From positions 1 through 64,000 of the forward strand of contig NZ_BPQD01000009.1 of the NCBI RefSeq assembly GCF_022179065.1: DNA of 64,000 nucleotides, given 5' to 3'. Positions 38,591 through 47,389 of this stretch are shown here, piece by piece. The position numbers were made by a program, and so were the translations under genes. This DNA is from Methylobacterium adhaesivum. Lineage in GTDB: Bacteria > Pseudomonadota > Alphaproteobacteria > Rhizobiales > Beijerinckiaceae. The stretch's first letter is position 1. Every line of letters begins with the position of its first letter. Under the pieces are notes generated by a model, which saw only the letters and a list, made by a program, of their open reading frames with translations, did no database searches and was not told the origin of the DNA.

Positions 38591-39520
38591 TCACCGCCCC
38601 ATCAACGCGTCCATGTGGGCGGACACGGACAATCCCAGCCCCTTGAGACTGTAGCCCCCCTCCAGCACCGAAACGACGCGCCCGCCCGCGTGCTTCTCGG
38701 CCACCTCCATCACGCGGCGCGTGGCCCAGCCGAAATCAGCTTCGTCGAGCTGGATATGGGCCAGGGGATCGAGGCGATGGGCGTCGAAGCCTGCCGAGAT
38801 CACGATGAGGTCGGGCGCGAAGGCCTCGAGCCGGCGCAGGATACCGGCCTCGAACACCTCGCGGAACCGCTCGCTGCCGTCGCCGGCCCGCAGGGGGACG
38901 TTGACGATGGTGTCGTGGTTGCCGCGCTCCGACGCCGCCCCCGTACCGGGATAGAGCGGCATCTCGTGGGTCGAGGCGTAGAGCACGCTCGCGTCGTCCC
39001 AGAAGATGTCCTGAGAGCCGTTGCCGTGATGGACGTCCCAATCGACCAGGGCGACGCGGGTGGCCCCGTGGGTCTCCCGGGCGTGGCGGGCCGCGATGGC
39101 GGCGTGGTTGAACACGCAGAAGCCCATGGCCTGCATGCGCTCAGCGTGGTGTCCCGGCGGCCGCATGGCCACGAAGGCGTTGCGGCACTCGCCCTTCATC
39201 ACCGCATCGACGGCATGGACCGCGCCGCCGACGCCGCGCAGGGCCGCCTCGATGGTTCCCGGTGACAGGAGCGTATCCCCGTCGATCTGGACGAACCCCT
39301 CGCGCGGCGCCGCCTCAATGAGGGCCTGCACGTAGGGCACCGGATGGACCAGGGTCGCGACAGAGGGGTCGGCGAGGGGGGCTAGCCCGCGCACCAGGCC
39401 CGCAAACCGCTCGTCCTCCAGAACCCGCTCCACGGCCCGGATCCGGTCGGGACATTCGGGATGGCCCGCCGGCATGGCGTGGTCGAGGGCGGACGGATGG
39501 CTCACGTACAGCGTCGTCAT
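38591..39520 (-). CDS. Histone-deacetylase superfamily amidohydrolase
   Basis: A 309-aa zinc hydrolase of the arginase/deacetylase fold. HPECPDRIRAVERVL, RPPGHHAERMQAMGFCVFNH (charge-relay His pair), LVDWDVHHGNGSQDIFW (zinc D and H) and ISAGFDAHRLDPLAH (zinc D) are all intact. Bacterial relatives deacetylate acetylpolyamines or lysines; some act on other amides. The ATG at 39520 has GGAGG 7 bases upstream. The natural substrate cannot be read from the sequence. Confidence 0.92.
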   Translation of the reverse strand: MTTLYVSHPSALDHAMPAGHPECPDRIRAVERVLEDERFAGLVRGLAPLADPSVATLVHPVPYVQALIEAAPREGFVQIDGDTLLSPGTIEAALRGVGGAVHAVDAVMKGECRNAFVAMRPPGHHAERMQAMGFCVFNHAAIAARHARETHGATRVALVDWDVHHGNGSQDIFWDDASVLYASTHEMPLYPGTGAASERGNHDTIVNVPLRAGDGSERFREVFEAGILRRLEAFAPDLIVISAGFDAHRLDPLAHIQLDEADFGWATRRVMEVAEKHAGGRVVSVLEGGYSLKGLGLSVSAHMDALMGR

Positions 39521-39712
39521 CGCAGTCCTCCCAAATCGATGCTCGTCCTTATCGTTGCGTCGAGACAACAGACGATGCAAATGCGCCACGCCGTGGCACG
39601 ATACACTACGCCGGGATGCGCGCTCGGGTTAGGTTACGCAAGACCTCGGCAACCAACTTTGCCTTCAAACCGCGCGTCGGCTTCGACGCGGCGATCCCCA
39701 TAGGCCCGTCCC

Positions 39713-40345
39713 ATGCGCGTCCTGCTTCTCGCCGCCCTCGCGGGGGCGCTGCCCCTCGCCGCCTGCAACACGCAGACGGCGAGCGTGACGCCCCCGGCCG
39801 TGACGCAGACGGCCCTCGCGGCGCCCGCGCCCCTCACGGGCGAGGCCCGCGATAAGGCGTGGATGAAGCTCGCGCCGGACGCCGTCGTCGATCCCAAGAT
39901 CGCCCGCGCCACGGTCGACTATCCGACCCGCGAGGCCCCCGGCACCGTCATCGTGGTCACCAAGGAGCGCCGGCTGTACTTCGTGCTGCCCGACGGCAAG
40001 GCCGTGCGCTATCCCGTCGCCGTCGGCCATGCCGGCATGGCCTGGGCCGGCACGGCGGAAGTCGATCGCAAGGGTGAATGGCCGGACTGGAATCCGCCGC
40101 CCGAGATGCTGGCGCGTCGGCCGGACCTGCCGAAGCGCCTCGAAGGCGGTCCAACAAGCCCTATCGGAGCGCGCGCCCTCTACCTCGCGGAAGGCAAGAA
40201 GGACACACTGTTCCGGATCCACGGGACCAACGAGCCGGAGAAGATCGGCCAGGCGGTGTCCTCCGGCTGCATCCGCATGCTCAATGCCGACGTGATCGAC
40301 CTCTACGACCGCGTTCCCATCGGATCCAAGGTCGTGGTGCGCTGA
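39713..40345 (+). CDS. L,D-transpeptidase (YkuD), lipoprotein
   Basis: A 210-aa envelope enzyme that makes 3-3 cross-links in peptidoglycan or attaches proteins to it. A lipobox LPLAACN places the lipidated Cys at residue 19. The YkuD domain (about 75-210) contains IHGTNEPEKIG (H170) and VSSGCIRMLNADVIDLY, with catalytic C186. The ATG starts the signal peptide. It is the last clear chromosomal gene before the transposon-scarred region to the right. Confidence 0.94.
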   Translation: MRVLLLAALAGALPLAACNTQTASVTPPAVTQTALAAPAPLTGEARDKAWMKLAPDAVVDPKIARATVDYPTREAPGTVIVVTKERRLYFVLPDGKAVRYPVAVGHAGMAWAGTAEVDRKGEWPDWNPPPEMLARRPDLPKRLEGGPTSPIGARALYLAEGKKDTLFRIHGTNEPEKIGQAVSSGCIRMLNADVIDLYDRVPIGSKVVVR

Positions 40346-40552
40346 GCTGTGCGAGCGCAGGAAGTTTGTTGGCGGGAGAGAGTGGTGTGTCGGCGCGATA
40401 TCGAGACGTTTCTCGGCGGATGCTCCACGACGCCCCCGCCCGAGACCGAGGATGCCCCCCCCAGTCCGCGATCCGATCGGGTTGGATCGTCTGGGGTTTC
40501 GACGGGGACGGCGATGTGATTCGATCCGCAGCTTTCTGATTCGGAGGGCAGA

Positions 40553-41000
40553 ATGCCATCTGCTCTGCCCGTCGATCTGCGTGAACGCGTCGTCACGGCC
40601 ATCGACGCGGGAGCCTCGCGTCGGGAACCCGCGCGGCCCTTCGCGGTCGGCCGAGCCGATGCGCGGCGCTCAACACTCGTACGCCATCGAAGCGCAGCCC
40701 GGGCTGTTCCGGCACAGATTGCGTGCCCGGCTGGCGGGACGTGGCCTGCGGGTCGGGGTGAGCAACCTGTCCCGCTTCTTCAAGCGCCACGGTATCACGC
40801 GCTAAAACACCGGCCACGCGGGCGAGCAGCATCGGGAAGATGTGAAGGCGGTTCGGCGGGCTTCTTTCGTGGGGCAGCTCGACATCGATCCAGACCGACT
40901 TGAGTTCCTCGGCGAGACGGCAGCCGCGTTGAAGATGGCGCGGTGTTACGGGCGAGCGCCGTGCGGCGAACGTTGCCGCTTGGCGGTACCGTTCGGACCA
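40553..41000 (+). pseudogene. IS630-family transposase remnant
   Basis: The N-terminal PSALPVDLRERVVTAIDAGASRRE is the start of an IS630 transposase. The frame then shifts (near 40660-40690) and continues as LSRFFKRHGITR, a TAA at 40803, GHAGEQHREDV, FVGQLDIDPDRLEFLGETAA and MARCYGRAPCGER. The catalytic Asp of the DDE motif (normally FIDETWA) is Gly here. Frameshift, stop and lost catalytic residue make it dead. The 207 bases upstream (40346-40552) hold no other recognisable feature. Confidence 0.85.
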
Positions 41001-41125
41001 CTGCTTCAGCTACATTGAGACCTTTTACAATCCGCTGCTCCGCCACTCGGCGCTCGGCTACCGATCGCCCGTCGTCCACGAGCAGACGACCGGGTCAGAA
41101 CTGCTAACAAGCATCTACCCAGGCA
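41001..41125 (+). pseudogene. IS3-family transposase tail fragment
   Basis: The frame CFSYIETFYNPLLRHSALGY then RSPVVHEQTTGSE is the C terminus of an IS3-type OrfB. It is joined directly to the IS630 remnant in a different frame, so one element inserted in or recombined with the other. Nothing upstream of it in that family remains. Confidence 0.8.
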
Positions 41126-41413
41126 GATCCTCTGATCGTCCGCACGAGTGGGGCGATCCCAGAACACCAGAAGCCCCGTCCGGCCGTACTCCTGCTTGCG
41201 CTCCCGGCCGCCTGCGCCTCCCACCTCCCGGATCTGGCTTTCCGGCTACTCATGGCCGCCACCCTGCAATAGCGTCTCTCTTGGCTTGGTCCGAAAGATC
41301 GGTCAGGTCACCGAGCGAGCAGGCCCGAGGCCGAACTTGTCACCTTCCAAGCACACACGTCCGGAAAGTCTTGAACCCGCATTGACGCTGTGTCACCCGA
41401 TGAGGCTCCTTGT
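41126..41413 (+). other. Non-coding stretch before the riboswitch
   Basis: 288 bases with no gene or clear transposon homology. The promoter of the riboswitch transcript is probably here; I cannot point to a convincing -35/-10 pair. Confidence 0.4.
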
Positions 41414-41600
41414 GCCTGACGGTTCCTCCCCGGAGGATCAAAAGGGAACGCGGTGAGGGCTCCTGCCCGAGGCCGTGGCTGCCCCCGCAACTGTAAGCGG
41501 CGAGCCCATCATCAACACGTCACTGGGTCTTCGGGCCTGGGAAGACGATGAGAGGGCGGTGACCCGCGAGCCAGGAGACCTGCCGTCAGTCGTGGTCACA
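41414..41600 (+). ncRNA. Cobalamin (adenosylcobalamin-type) riboswitch
   Basis: In order: gcctgacggttcc and ggatcaaaagggaacgcggtg (P2-P3 side), the conserved gccgtggctgcccccgcaactgtaagcggcgagc core (41472-41505), a variable cactgggtcttcgggcctggg arm, and the B12 box ccaggagacctgcc (41571-41584). All conserved blocks and spacings of the class are present. It lies about 110 bases before the TonB receptor start, so it should turn receptor expression down when B12 is plentiful. Confidence 0.93.
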
Positions 41601-41707
41601 CGCGAAACGCATCGGGCGGGGTGTCCTGGTGGGTGTCGGGGCGTTCGCGTGTCGCGGGCGCACCGGCGTTTTCGCGGTGACGTGCCACAGACGTCGCCCG
41701 AGGTCCT

Positions 41708-43858
41708 ATGTCGCCCGTTCGTTCACGGCCAGCCTACCGAACCCTTGTGCTCGCATCCTGCGCCAGCCTCGTGCCCTACGGCGCTCAGGTTCAACGAGCC
41801 TCTTCTCAGCCAACAGAAGCCGATCTCGCCGAACTCTCGGTGACGGCGGAGGCGCCAGCCGCCAATGCGACAGGCCCTACGGCGAACGCCGGGTACGTCG
41901 GCGGTGTCACCGGCATCGGCGGCAGCCTGCGGAACGTCGATGCGGCGAGCGCCGGGATCATCTCCGGCGCGGCCCTGAACAGCCGGCCGATCACCCGGCC
42001 CGGCGAGGTGCTGGAGAGCGTGCCGGGCCTCATCGTCACCCAACATTCTGGGGAGGGGAAGGCCAACCAGTTCTTCCTGCGCGGCTTCAACCTCGACCAC
42101 GGCACCGACATTGCCATCTCGGTGGACGGCATGCCGGTGAACATGCGGACCCATGCCCATGGACAGGGCTACGCCGACCTGAACTTCCTCATCCCCGAAC
42201 TCGGCGGCGCCGTTGAGTTTCACAAGGGGCCTTACTTCGTCCGCGACGGCGACTTCGCCTCGGCCGGCTCGGTGCGGATCGACTATCTCGACAAGACCGA
42301 CCGGAATCTGGCGCTGGTCTCGTTCGGCTCATTCGGCTTCAAGCGGGCCTTGACCATCGCCTCCGCGCCCCTCGGCCAAGGTATTCTTCTCGTGGCCGGC
42401 GAGGCTCAGACCTATGACGGTCCCTGGGACGTGCCGGATCGGTTGGCCAAGCTCAACGGGGTCGTCCGCTACAGCCAGGGCACGGCGCTCGACGGGTTCT
42501 CGCTCACCGGCATGGCCTATTGGGCGAAGTGGAACGCCACCAATCAGATCCCCGAACGCGCGGTCTCCGAAGGCATCATCGGGCGCTTCGGCACCCTGAA
42601 CCCGACCGATGGCGGCGATACCGGCCGCTTCTCGCTGTCCGGACGTTGGAGCCAGACCAGCGAGACTGGGATCACGCGGGCGAACGCCTACGTCATCCGC
42701 TACGGGATGAACCTGTTCAACGACTTCACCTACTTCCTCAACGATCCCATTAGCGGCGATCAGTTCCGTCAGCGTGACAGCCGGGTGCTCGGAGGCGGCG
42801 AGGTCGGCCATACTTTCCAGGGCGACCTGTTCGGGATGCCGATGGAGAACGAGATCGGCGTCCAGACCCGCACGGACTCGATCCGGGTGGGCCTGTTCAA
42901 CACCACGAACCGGCAATACCGCTCGACCGTTCTCGACGACCGGGTGCTGGAGGCGAGCGGGGCGTTCTACTACGAGAACCGGCTACGCTGGACCGACTGG
43001 CTTCGCACCAGCATCGGCTTCCGGGCGGATACCTATTACGCCGATGTCGTGTCCGATACGGCGGCAAACTCCGGCAAGGCGCGCGACAGCATCGTCAACC
43101 CGAAGCTCGGCCTCGTGCTGGGTCCCTGGTTCGATACCGAGTTATTCGTCAACTACGGCGGCGGCTTCCACTCGAACGATGCCCGCGGCGTCACCGCCAC
43201 CGTCGACCCGACGAGCCCGCTGTTCAACATCTCCCGGTCACCCTTCCTCGTGCCTTCGACCGGCTCGGAGATCGGCCTGCGCAACCGCAGCCTCAGTGGC
43301 CTTGAGACGGCAGTGACGCTGTTCCAGCTCGATTTCGCCTCCGAGAACCTGTTCCAGGGCGACAGCGGTACAACCGAGCCGAGCCGTCCCACGCGGCGCT
43401 TCGGCGTCGAGTGGACCAACCGCTACGCAGTGACGCCCTGGCTCTCCCTGGAGGGGGACCTGACGATGACCAACGCTCGGTTCGCGGACCGCGACCCTGC
43501 CGGCAACCGGGTCCCCGAGGCCCCGACCACCATCGCCTCGGCTGGGTTCACCTTCGGCGAGGGCCTGGGCTGGTTCGGTTCGATGCGCTTTCGCTACTTC
43601 GGGCCACGACCCCTGATCGAGGACAACTCCGTCCGCTCCAAGCCGACCGCGCTGCTGAACGGCCGAGTCGGCTATCAATTCGAGAACGGGATCAGCCTGT
43701 CCCTCGATGTCCTCAACATGACCAACGCCAGGGCCGACCAGATCACCTACTTTTACACCTCGCGTCTGCCCGGCGAGGCGGCGGAGGGCGTCGCCGACCG
43801 GCACTTCCATCCGGTCGAGCCGACAGCGGTAAGGCTGACCCTAGCGGGTCGATTCTAG
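41708..43858 (+). CDS. TonB-dependent outer-membrane receptor under B12 control
   Basis: A 716-aa receptor. N terminus: signal region (about 1-32), a TonB-box-like ELSVTA near 43-48, then the plug (PGEVLESVPGLIVTQHSG, NQFFLRGFNLDHGTDIAI, GPYFVRDGDFASAGSV). The 22-strand barrel follows and ends with the expected C-terminal Phe. GAGG is 4 bases before the ATG. The upstream cobalamin riboswitch argues for uptake of a cobalamin or another cofactor/metal. The sequence is not obviously BtuB, which is shorter (about 600 aa). HTHAHGQGYADLNFLIPEL resembles a receptor subgroup found in many proteobacteria whose ligand is not assigned. Confidence 0.92.
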   Translation: MSPVRSRPAYRTLVLASCASLVPYGAQVQRASSQPTEADLAELSVTAEAPAANATGPTANAGYVGGVTGIGGSLRNVDAASAGIISGAALNSRPITRPGEVLESVPGLIVTQHSGEGKANQFFLRGFNLDHGTDIAISVDGMPVNMRTHAHGQGYADLNFLIPELGGAVEFHKGPYFVRDGDFASAGSVRIDYLDKTDRNLALVSFGSFGFKRALTIASAPLGQGILLVAGEAQTYDGPWDVPDRLAKLNGVVRYSQGTALDGFSLTGMAYWAKWNATNQIPERAVSEGIIGRFGTLNPTDGGDTGRFSLSGRWSQTSETGITRANAYVIRYGMNLFNDFTYFLNDPISGDQFRQRDSRVLGGGEVGHTFQGDLFGMPMENEIGVQTRTDSIRVGLFNTTNRQYRSTVLDDRVLEASGAFYYENRLRWTDWLRTSIGFRADTYYADVVSDTAANSGKARDSIVNPKLGLVLGPWFDTELFVNYGGGFHSNDARGVTATVDPTSPLFNISRSPFLVPSTGSEIGLRNRSLSGLETAVTLFQLDFASENLFQGDSGTTEPSRPTRRFGVEWTNRYAVTPWLSLEGDLTMTNARFADRDPAGNRVPEAPTTIASAGFTFGEGLGWFGSMRFRYFGPRPLIEDNSVRSKPTALLNGRVGYQFENGISLSLDVLNMTNARADQITYFYTSRLPGEAAEGVADRHFHPVEPTAVRLTLAGRF

Positions 43859-44213
43859 GACTTCCGAGTGTCCGATGCCGGGGAGGACGCAGATGGGGTG
43901 CCGCGCGCCCGGTTGGGTCGGATGCGAAACGCCTGGTTTCAAAAACAGTTCGGAAGGTCAGCGGGCCAACGTGAGGTGGAGGCGCCCTCAGAGGACGGCT
44001 GCACAGTGCCTGCCGGCATACGCGCGAACACCCATCCCGTCGCGACCTGTCCGTATCGACAACGTGTTCGGTCGCACCAGGTTCTCGCAGGGCCTCGCCT
44101 GACGCTCGCGATCGCGGCGTTCGAACATCTCACGGTGCGGCGCTGGAACATGGCCCGGGGAGAGATGGCGCGCTTAGGGGGCGCCACGCCGTGATGGAGC
44201 AGGATCGATTCCC
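43859..44213 (+). other. Gap between TonB receptor and YeeE-like pair
   Basis: 355 bases with no recognised gene. An open frame of about 108 codons exists (43868-44194), but it has no similarity I recognise, no ribosome-binding site and no coding-like composition. Confidence 0.4.
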
Positions 44214-44627
44214 ATGAACACTTATGCGTCCGGCCTCGCAGGCGGCGCGCTGATCGGCCTGTCAGTGGCGCTCCTGATGCTCCTCAATGGGCGCATCGCC
44301 GGGATCAGTGGGCTCGTGGCCGGCCTCGGCCGGGATCGCGGCCTCCGCCGGTGGGTCGATACCGCCTTCGTCGCCGGCCTGATCGCCGGCCCGGCGGTCT
44401 TCGCCCTCATCACCGGCGCTTGGCCGACGATGCGATTCGTCGCCGGGCTGCCGATACTCGTGGTTGCCGGCCTCCTCGTCGGGTTCGGCACCCGCCTCGG
44501 CTCGGGCTGCACCAGCGGCCACGGCGTTGCCGGCCTCGCCCGGCTCTCGCCGCGCTCGCTGGCGGCAGTCCTGACCTTCCTAGGGTCCGGCATGCTCACC
44601 GTCGCCCTGCTGCGGGCGCTGGTATGA
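44214..44627 (+). CDS. YeeE/YedE-family sulfur transporter half
   Basis: A 137-aa membrane protein with four hydrophobic segments (about 8-26, 46-67, 77-96, 113-132). The family motif GSGCTSGHGVAGLARLSPRS (Cys near residue 98) is thought to relay thiosulfate or persulfide sulfur in TsuA/PmpAB-type transporters. Its stop overlaps the start of the next gene (ATGA). Small paired proteins of this kind work together and often sit beside sulfur-oxidation genes, fitting the cluster on the right. Confidence 0.88.
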   Translation: MNTYASGLAGGALIGLSVALLMLLNGRIAGISGLVAGLGRDRGLRRWVDTAFVAGLIAGPAVFALITGAWPTMRFVAGLPILVVAGLLVGFGTRLGSGCTSGHGVAGLARLSPRSLAAVLTFLGSGMLTVALLRALV

Positions 44628-45067
44628 CCACCGCGCTTCGCCTCCTTGCCGCCCTTGCCGCTGGGCTGACCTTCGGGCTCGGCCTGTCGCTCTCGGGCAT
44701 GCTCGACCCGGCCCGGGTCCAGGGCTTTCTCGACGTGACCGGCGCCTTCGACGGGCGAGAGGCATGGGACCCGACCCTCGCCTTCGTCCTCGGCGGGGCT
44801 GTGAGCGTCGCCGGCCTCGGCTACGCCCTGGCCCGGCGCCTGCCGCGCCCAGCCTTCGCGCCCGCCTTCGACCTGCCGACGAACCGCCGGATCGACCGGC
44901 CGCTGATCGGCGGCGCGGCCCTGTTCGGGATCGGCTGGGGCCTGTCGGGCCTCTGCCCCGGGCCAGCCGTGGCGGCGCTGTCGACGGGCGCGCTGCCCGT
45001 GGCGGTCTTCGTCGCCGCCATGCTGGTGGGTATGATGGCCCACCATCGGTTCGCCGCCCGCGCCTGA
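44624..45067 (+). CDS. YeeE/YedE-like sulfur transporter second half (DUF6691)
   Basis: A 147-aa membrane protein starting with an ATG that overlaps the previous stop by 4 bases. GLGLSLSGMLDPARVQGFLDV is the signature of the second half, and GWGLSGLCPGPAVAAL holds the conserved Cys (near 112). TM segments lie at about 5-25, 48-66, 88-107 and 118-140. It is the partner of the preceding gene. It converges on the monooxygenase gene 4 bases away. Confidence 0.88.
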   Translation: MTTALRLLAALAAGLTFGLGLSLSGMLDPARVQGFLDVTGAFDGREAWDPTLAFVLGGAVSVAGLGYALARRLPRPAFAPAFDLPTNRRIDRPLIGGAALFGIGWGLSGLCPGPAVAALSTGALPVAVFVAAMLVGMMAHHRFAARA

Positions 45068-45070
45068 GCG

Positions 45071-46114
45071 TCAGCGCACCCGGGGCAGGACCTGCTCGGC
45101 GAAGCGCCGCATCTCGGCCTCGAACGGCTGGAACTGCAGCATGAACAGCTCGATTCCGGCGGCGTGGAAGGCACGGATACGGGCCGCCACGGTGTCGTAG
45201 CTGCCCACGAGGCCGGCGGCGGTGCCGCCGTTGGTCCCGACATGCCGGGAAGCCGCCGCGTCGGTCTTGGCGAACATCACGCTTGCCGCGTCGGTGCGCG
45301 CCCGGGTGTCGGCCCGCAACCCCGCGTCGCGGTCGGCCAGGGCCAGCAGGCGCGCGTGCTCGTCTTTCGCCGCCGCATCGGTCTCGCGGGCGATGACGAA
45401 AGCCGAAAGGCCGTAGCGCAGGGGCGCGTTGGCGGCTGGCCGTCCGGCGACGTCGGCGATCAGAGCCGCGACGTCGTCGAGGGGCTGGCCGTTGATGAAC
45501 CAGACGTCGGCCTGCTCCGCCGCGAGGGCGCGGGCCGGCTCGGATTCGCCGCCGAGATAGATCGTCGGGCGTGGCCGGAAGCTGCCGGCCGGGCGCAGCT
45601 GGTAATCCGTCACCTGGAAATGCGGCCCGGTCTGGGTGACGCGCTCGCCCCGCATCAGCCGGTCGACGAGGCCGATCCACTCGGCGCCGTAGGCGTAGCG
45701 ATCGTCATGGGCGGGGAACGGCAAACCGGCCCGCTCGAATTCGGCCCGGTTCCAGGCATTCACGAGATTGAGGGCGAAGCGTCCGCGCGCGATGTGCTCG
45801 ATCTGCAGGGCCATCTTGGCCAGCACCACGGGGTGGTAGAGCCCGGGTTTGATCGCCGCGATGATCTCGATGCGCCGGGTCAGGGCGGCGAGCGCGGCGC
45901 AAGCCGTCCAGGCCTCGAGTTGGTCGCGTTCATCGTCGTAGGGATTGGCCGTGTGCTGGGCGACGAGCACGGCATCGAAGCCGAGGGCTTCGGCCTCCAG
46001 CACGAGGGCACGGTTACGGTCCCAACTGGCGTCGTCCGGCTCGTCCGGATCGTGGTGGGCGGCACGCGAGCCGTGGACAGCGGCCCAGATTCCGAAGCGG
46101 AGCGGGTGGGTCAT
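45071..46114 (-). CDS. SsuD/SfnG-type FMNH2-dependent monooxygenase
   Basis: A 347-aa luciferase-fold monooxygenase that would release sulfite or sulfinate from organosulfur compounds using reduced FMN. RFALNLVNAWNRAEFERAG and HDDRYAYGAEWIGLVDRLM fit the SfnG (dimethylsulfone) / SsuD (alkanesulfonate) branch better than YhbW. The ATG at 46114 begins MTHPLRFGIW; the frame is open further left only by composition. It lies 5 bases after the stop of a substrate-binding protein, so the two form an operon. Confidence 0.87.
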   Translation of the reverse strand: MTHPLRFGIWAAVHGSRAAHHDPDEPDDASWDRNRALVLEAEALGFDAVLVAQHTANPYDDERDQLEAWTACAALAALTRRIEIIAAIKPGLYHPVVLAKMALQIEHIARGRFALNLVNAWNRAEFERAGLPFPAHDDRYAYGAEWIGLVDRLMRGERVTQTGPHFQVTDYQLRPAGSFRPRPTIYLGGESEPARALAAEQADVWFINGQPLDDVAALIADVAGRPAANAPLRYGLSAFVIARETDAAAKDEHARLLALADRDAGLRADTRARTDAASVMFAKTDAAASRHVGTNGGTAAGLVGSYDTVAARIRAFHAAGIELFMLQFQPFEAEMRRFAEQVLPRVR

Positions 46115-46119
46115 GCGCT

Positions 46120-47109
46120 TCAGCCCCGCTCGGCCGGCGGTTGCCAGATCCGGACCGCCGTCGCGTCGATATCGCGCGGAATCAGCTTCGCCTCGCGGAA
46201 GGTGTCGGCGATGGCCTGCTGCTCGCCGAGCTCGGTCCGCACCACCGGGGTGACGTCGTAGGTCCGGCGCCGGTTCACCGTGGCGACGACCTCGGGGGCG
46301 AGGTCGCCCCAGATCGGCGCGAGGAGCGCCACCGCCGCATCGGGCTCCGCCTTGACCCAGCGGCCCGCTTCGCGGAGCGCGTCGTAGACGACCCCGACCA
46401 CGCGCGGGTTCTCGGCCACGAAGCGGTCGTTGACGAGGTAGTAGCGGTGGTAGCTCGACAGGCCCGTGGCATCGGCCAGCACCCGCACCGGCCGCTTCGC
46501 CTGGGCGATGGCGAGGAACGGATCCCAGATTACCCAGGCATCGAGGCTGCCCTGGCCAAAGGTGGCGAGACCCTCCGGCGCCTGGAGATAGGCCGGCTTG
46601 ATGTCGGAGAAGCCAAGGCCCGCCTTCTTCAGGGCAGCGGCTAGAATGAAGTGGCAACCCGACCCGCGCGAGACGCCGACCGTACGGCCCTTGAGGTCGG
46701 CGACGGTGCGGATCGGCGAGCCCTCGGGCACAATGATCGCCTCGGCCGAGGGGGCGCCGACTTCGCGGGCATAGAAGGTGAGGGGCGCATCGGCGGCTTG
46801 GGTGAAGATCGGCACCGCGTCGGCGACATCAGCGTGGAGATCGACGGCCCCGGCATTCATGGGCTCGATCACGCTGGTGAACAGGTGCCAGGAGGGCGCG
46901 AAACCCAGGGGCTTCAGGCGCTCGTCCAGGGTGCCCTTCGCCTTCAGAACCGTGAGCAGGGTCGAGGAGCGCTGGTAGCTCAGGCGAACGGTCCGCTCCA
47001 CCGCCCGGGCCGTCCTCATCCCGAGGGGCGCCAGCGCGGCGGCGCCGAGACCGGCGCGCAGAATCGTCCGGCGCGAGGGCGCTGCCCCACGCGGCCTATC
47101 GTCGGTCAT
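46120..47109 (-). CDS. ABC substrate-binding protein, SsuA/TauA-like
   Basis: A 329-aa periplasmic binding protein. The N terminus SRRTILRAGLGAAALAPLG has a Tat-like twin Arg. The mature part follows SsuA: LKAKGTLDERLKPLGF, GSGCHFILAAALKKAGL and DAWVIWDPFLAIAQ. It would capture an aliphatic sulfonate or related anion. It is followed by the monooxygenase gene on the same strand. The permease and ATPase it needs are encoded by the next operon upstream, which has its own SsuA. Confidence 0.9.
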   Translation of the reverse strand: MTDDRPRGAAPSRRTILRAGLGAAALAPLGMRTARAVERTVRLSYQRSSTLLTVLKAKGTLDERLKPLGFAPSWHLFTSVIEPMNAGAVDLHADVADAVPIFTQAADAPLTFYAREVGAPSAEAIIVPEGSPIRTVADLKGRTVGVSRGSGCHFILAAALKKAGLGFSDIKPAYLQAPEGLATFGQGSLDAWVIWDPFLAIAQAKRPVRVLADATGLSSYHRYYLVNDRFVAENPRVVGVVYDALREAGRWVKAEPDAAVALLAPIWGDLAPEVVATVNRRRTYDVTPVVRTELGEQQAIADTFREAKLIPRDIDATAVRIWQPPAERG

Positions 47110-47222
47110 GGATCGTCTCCGAATGGATGTAGCGGGGTGGTTCGTCTCGTGCCGCGCACCTGACGGTCCGTGGACTTGATCGATGATCGCCGGTGAAGAG
47201 CCCGTGGGATCACGATCCTGTG

Positions 47223-47235
47223 TTGTAATTTACAA
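47223..47235. promoter_or_regulatory. Perfect dyad in the promoter gap of the SsuA/SsuD operon
   Basis: ttgtaa-t-ttacaa (47223-47235), in the most AT-rich part of the 280-base gap 47110-47389, about 115 bases before the SsuA start. It is a plausible operator for a LysR-type (CysB/Cbl-like) or other regulator. The rest of the gap holds no gene. Confidence 0.45.
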
Positions 47236-47389
47236 ATTAACCCAAAGCTCTCGCAAGGAAATGGTTTTTCGATTTTGTGCGACTTACGGGTGATTCCTTC
47301 CTTCATCTTGCGATATCTCGGCGTGGGGGATGACTTCGCCCTCGGACCCATCCGACTCACCGCGAGGTTTGCCCGCCCGCGCGTCGGTC

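Noticed and set aside
40553-40903. Small intact transposase gene
   Set aside because: The continuous frame covers only the first 40 or so residues of IS630; the rest is out of frame with a stop and a lost catalytic Asp.
43868-44194. Possible 108-codon gene after the TonB receptor
   Set aside because: No ribosome-binding site, no similarity, and competing open frames in the same stretch.
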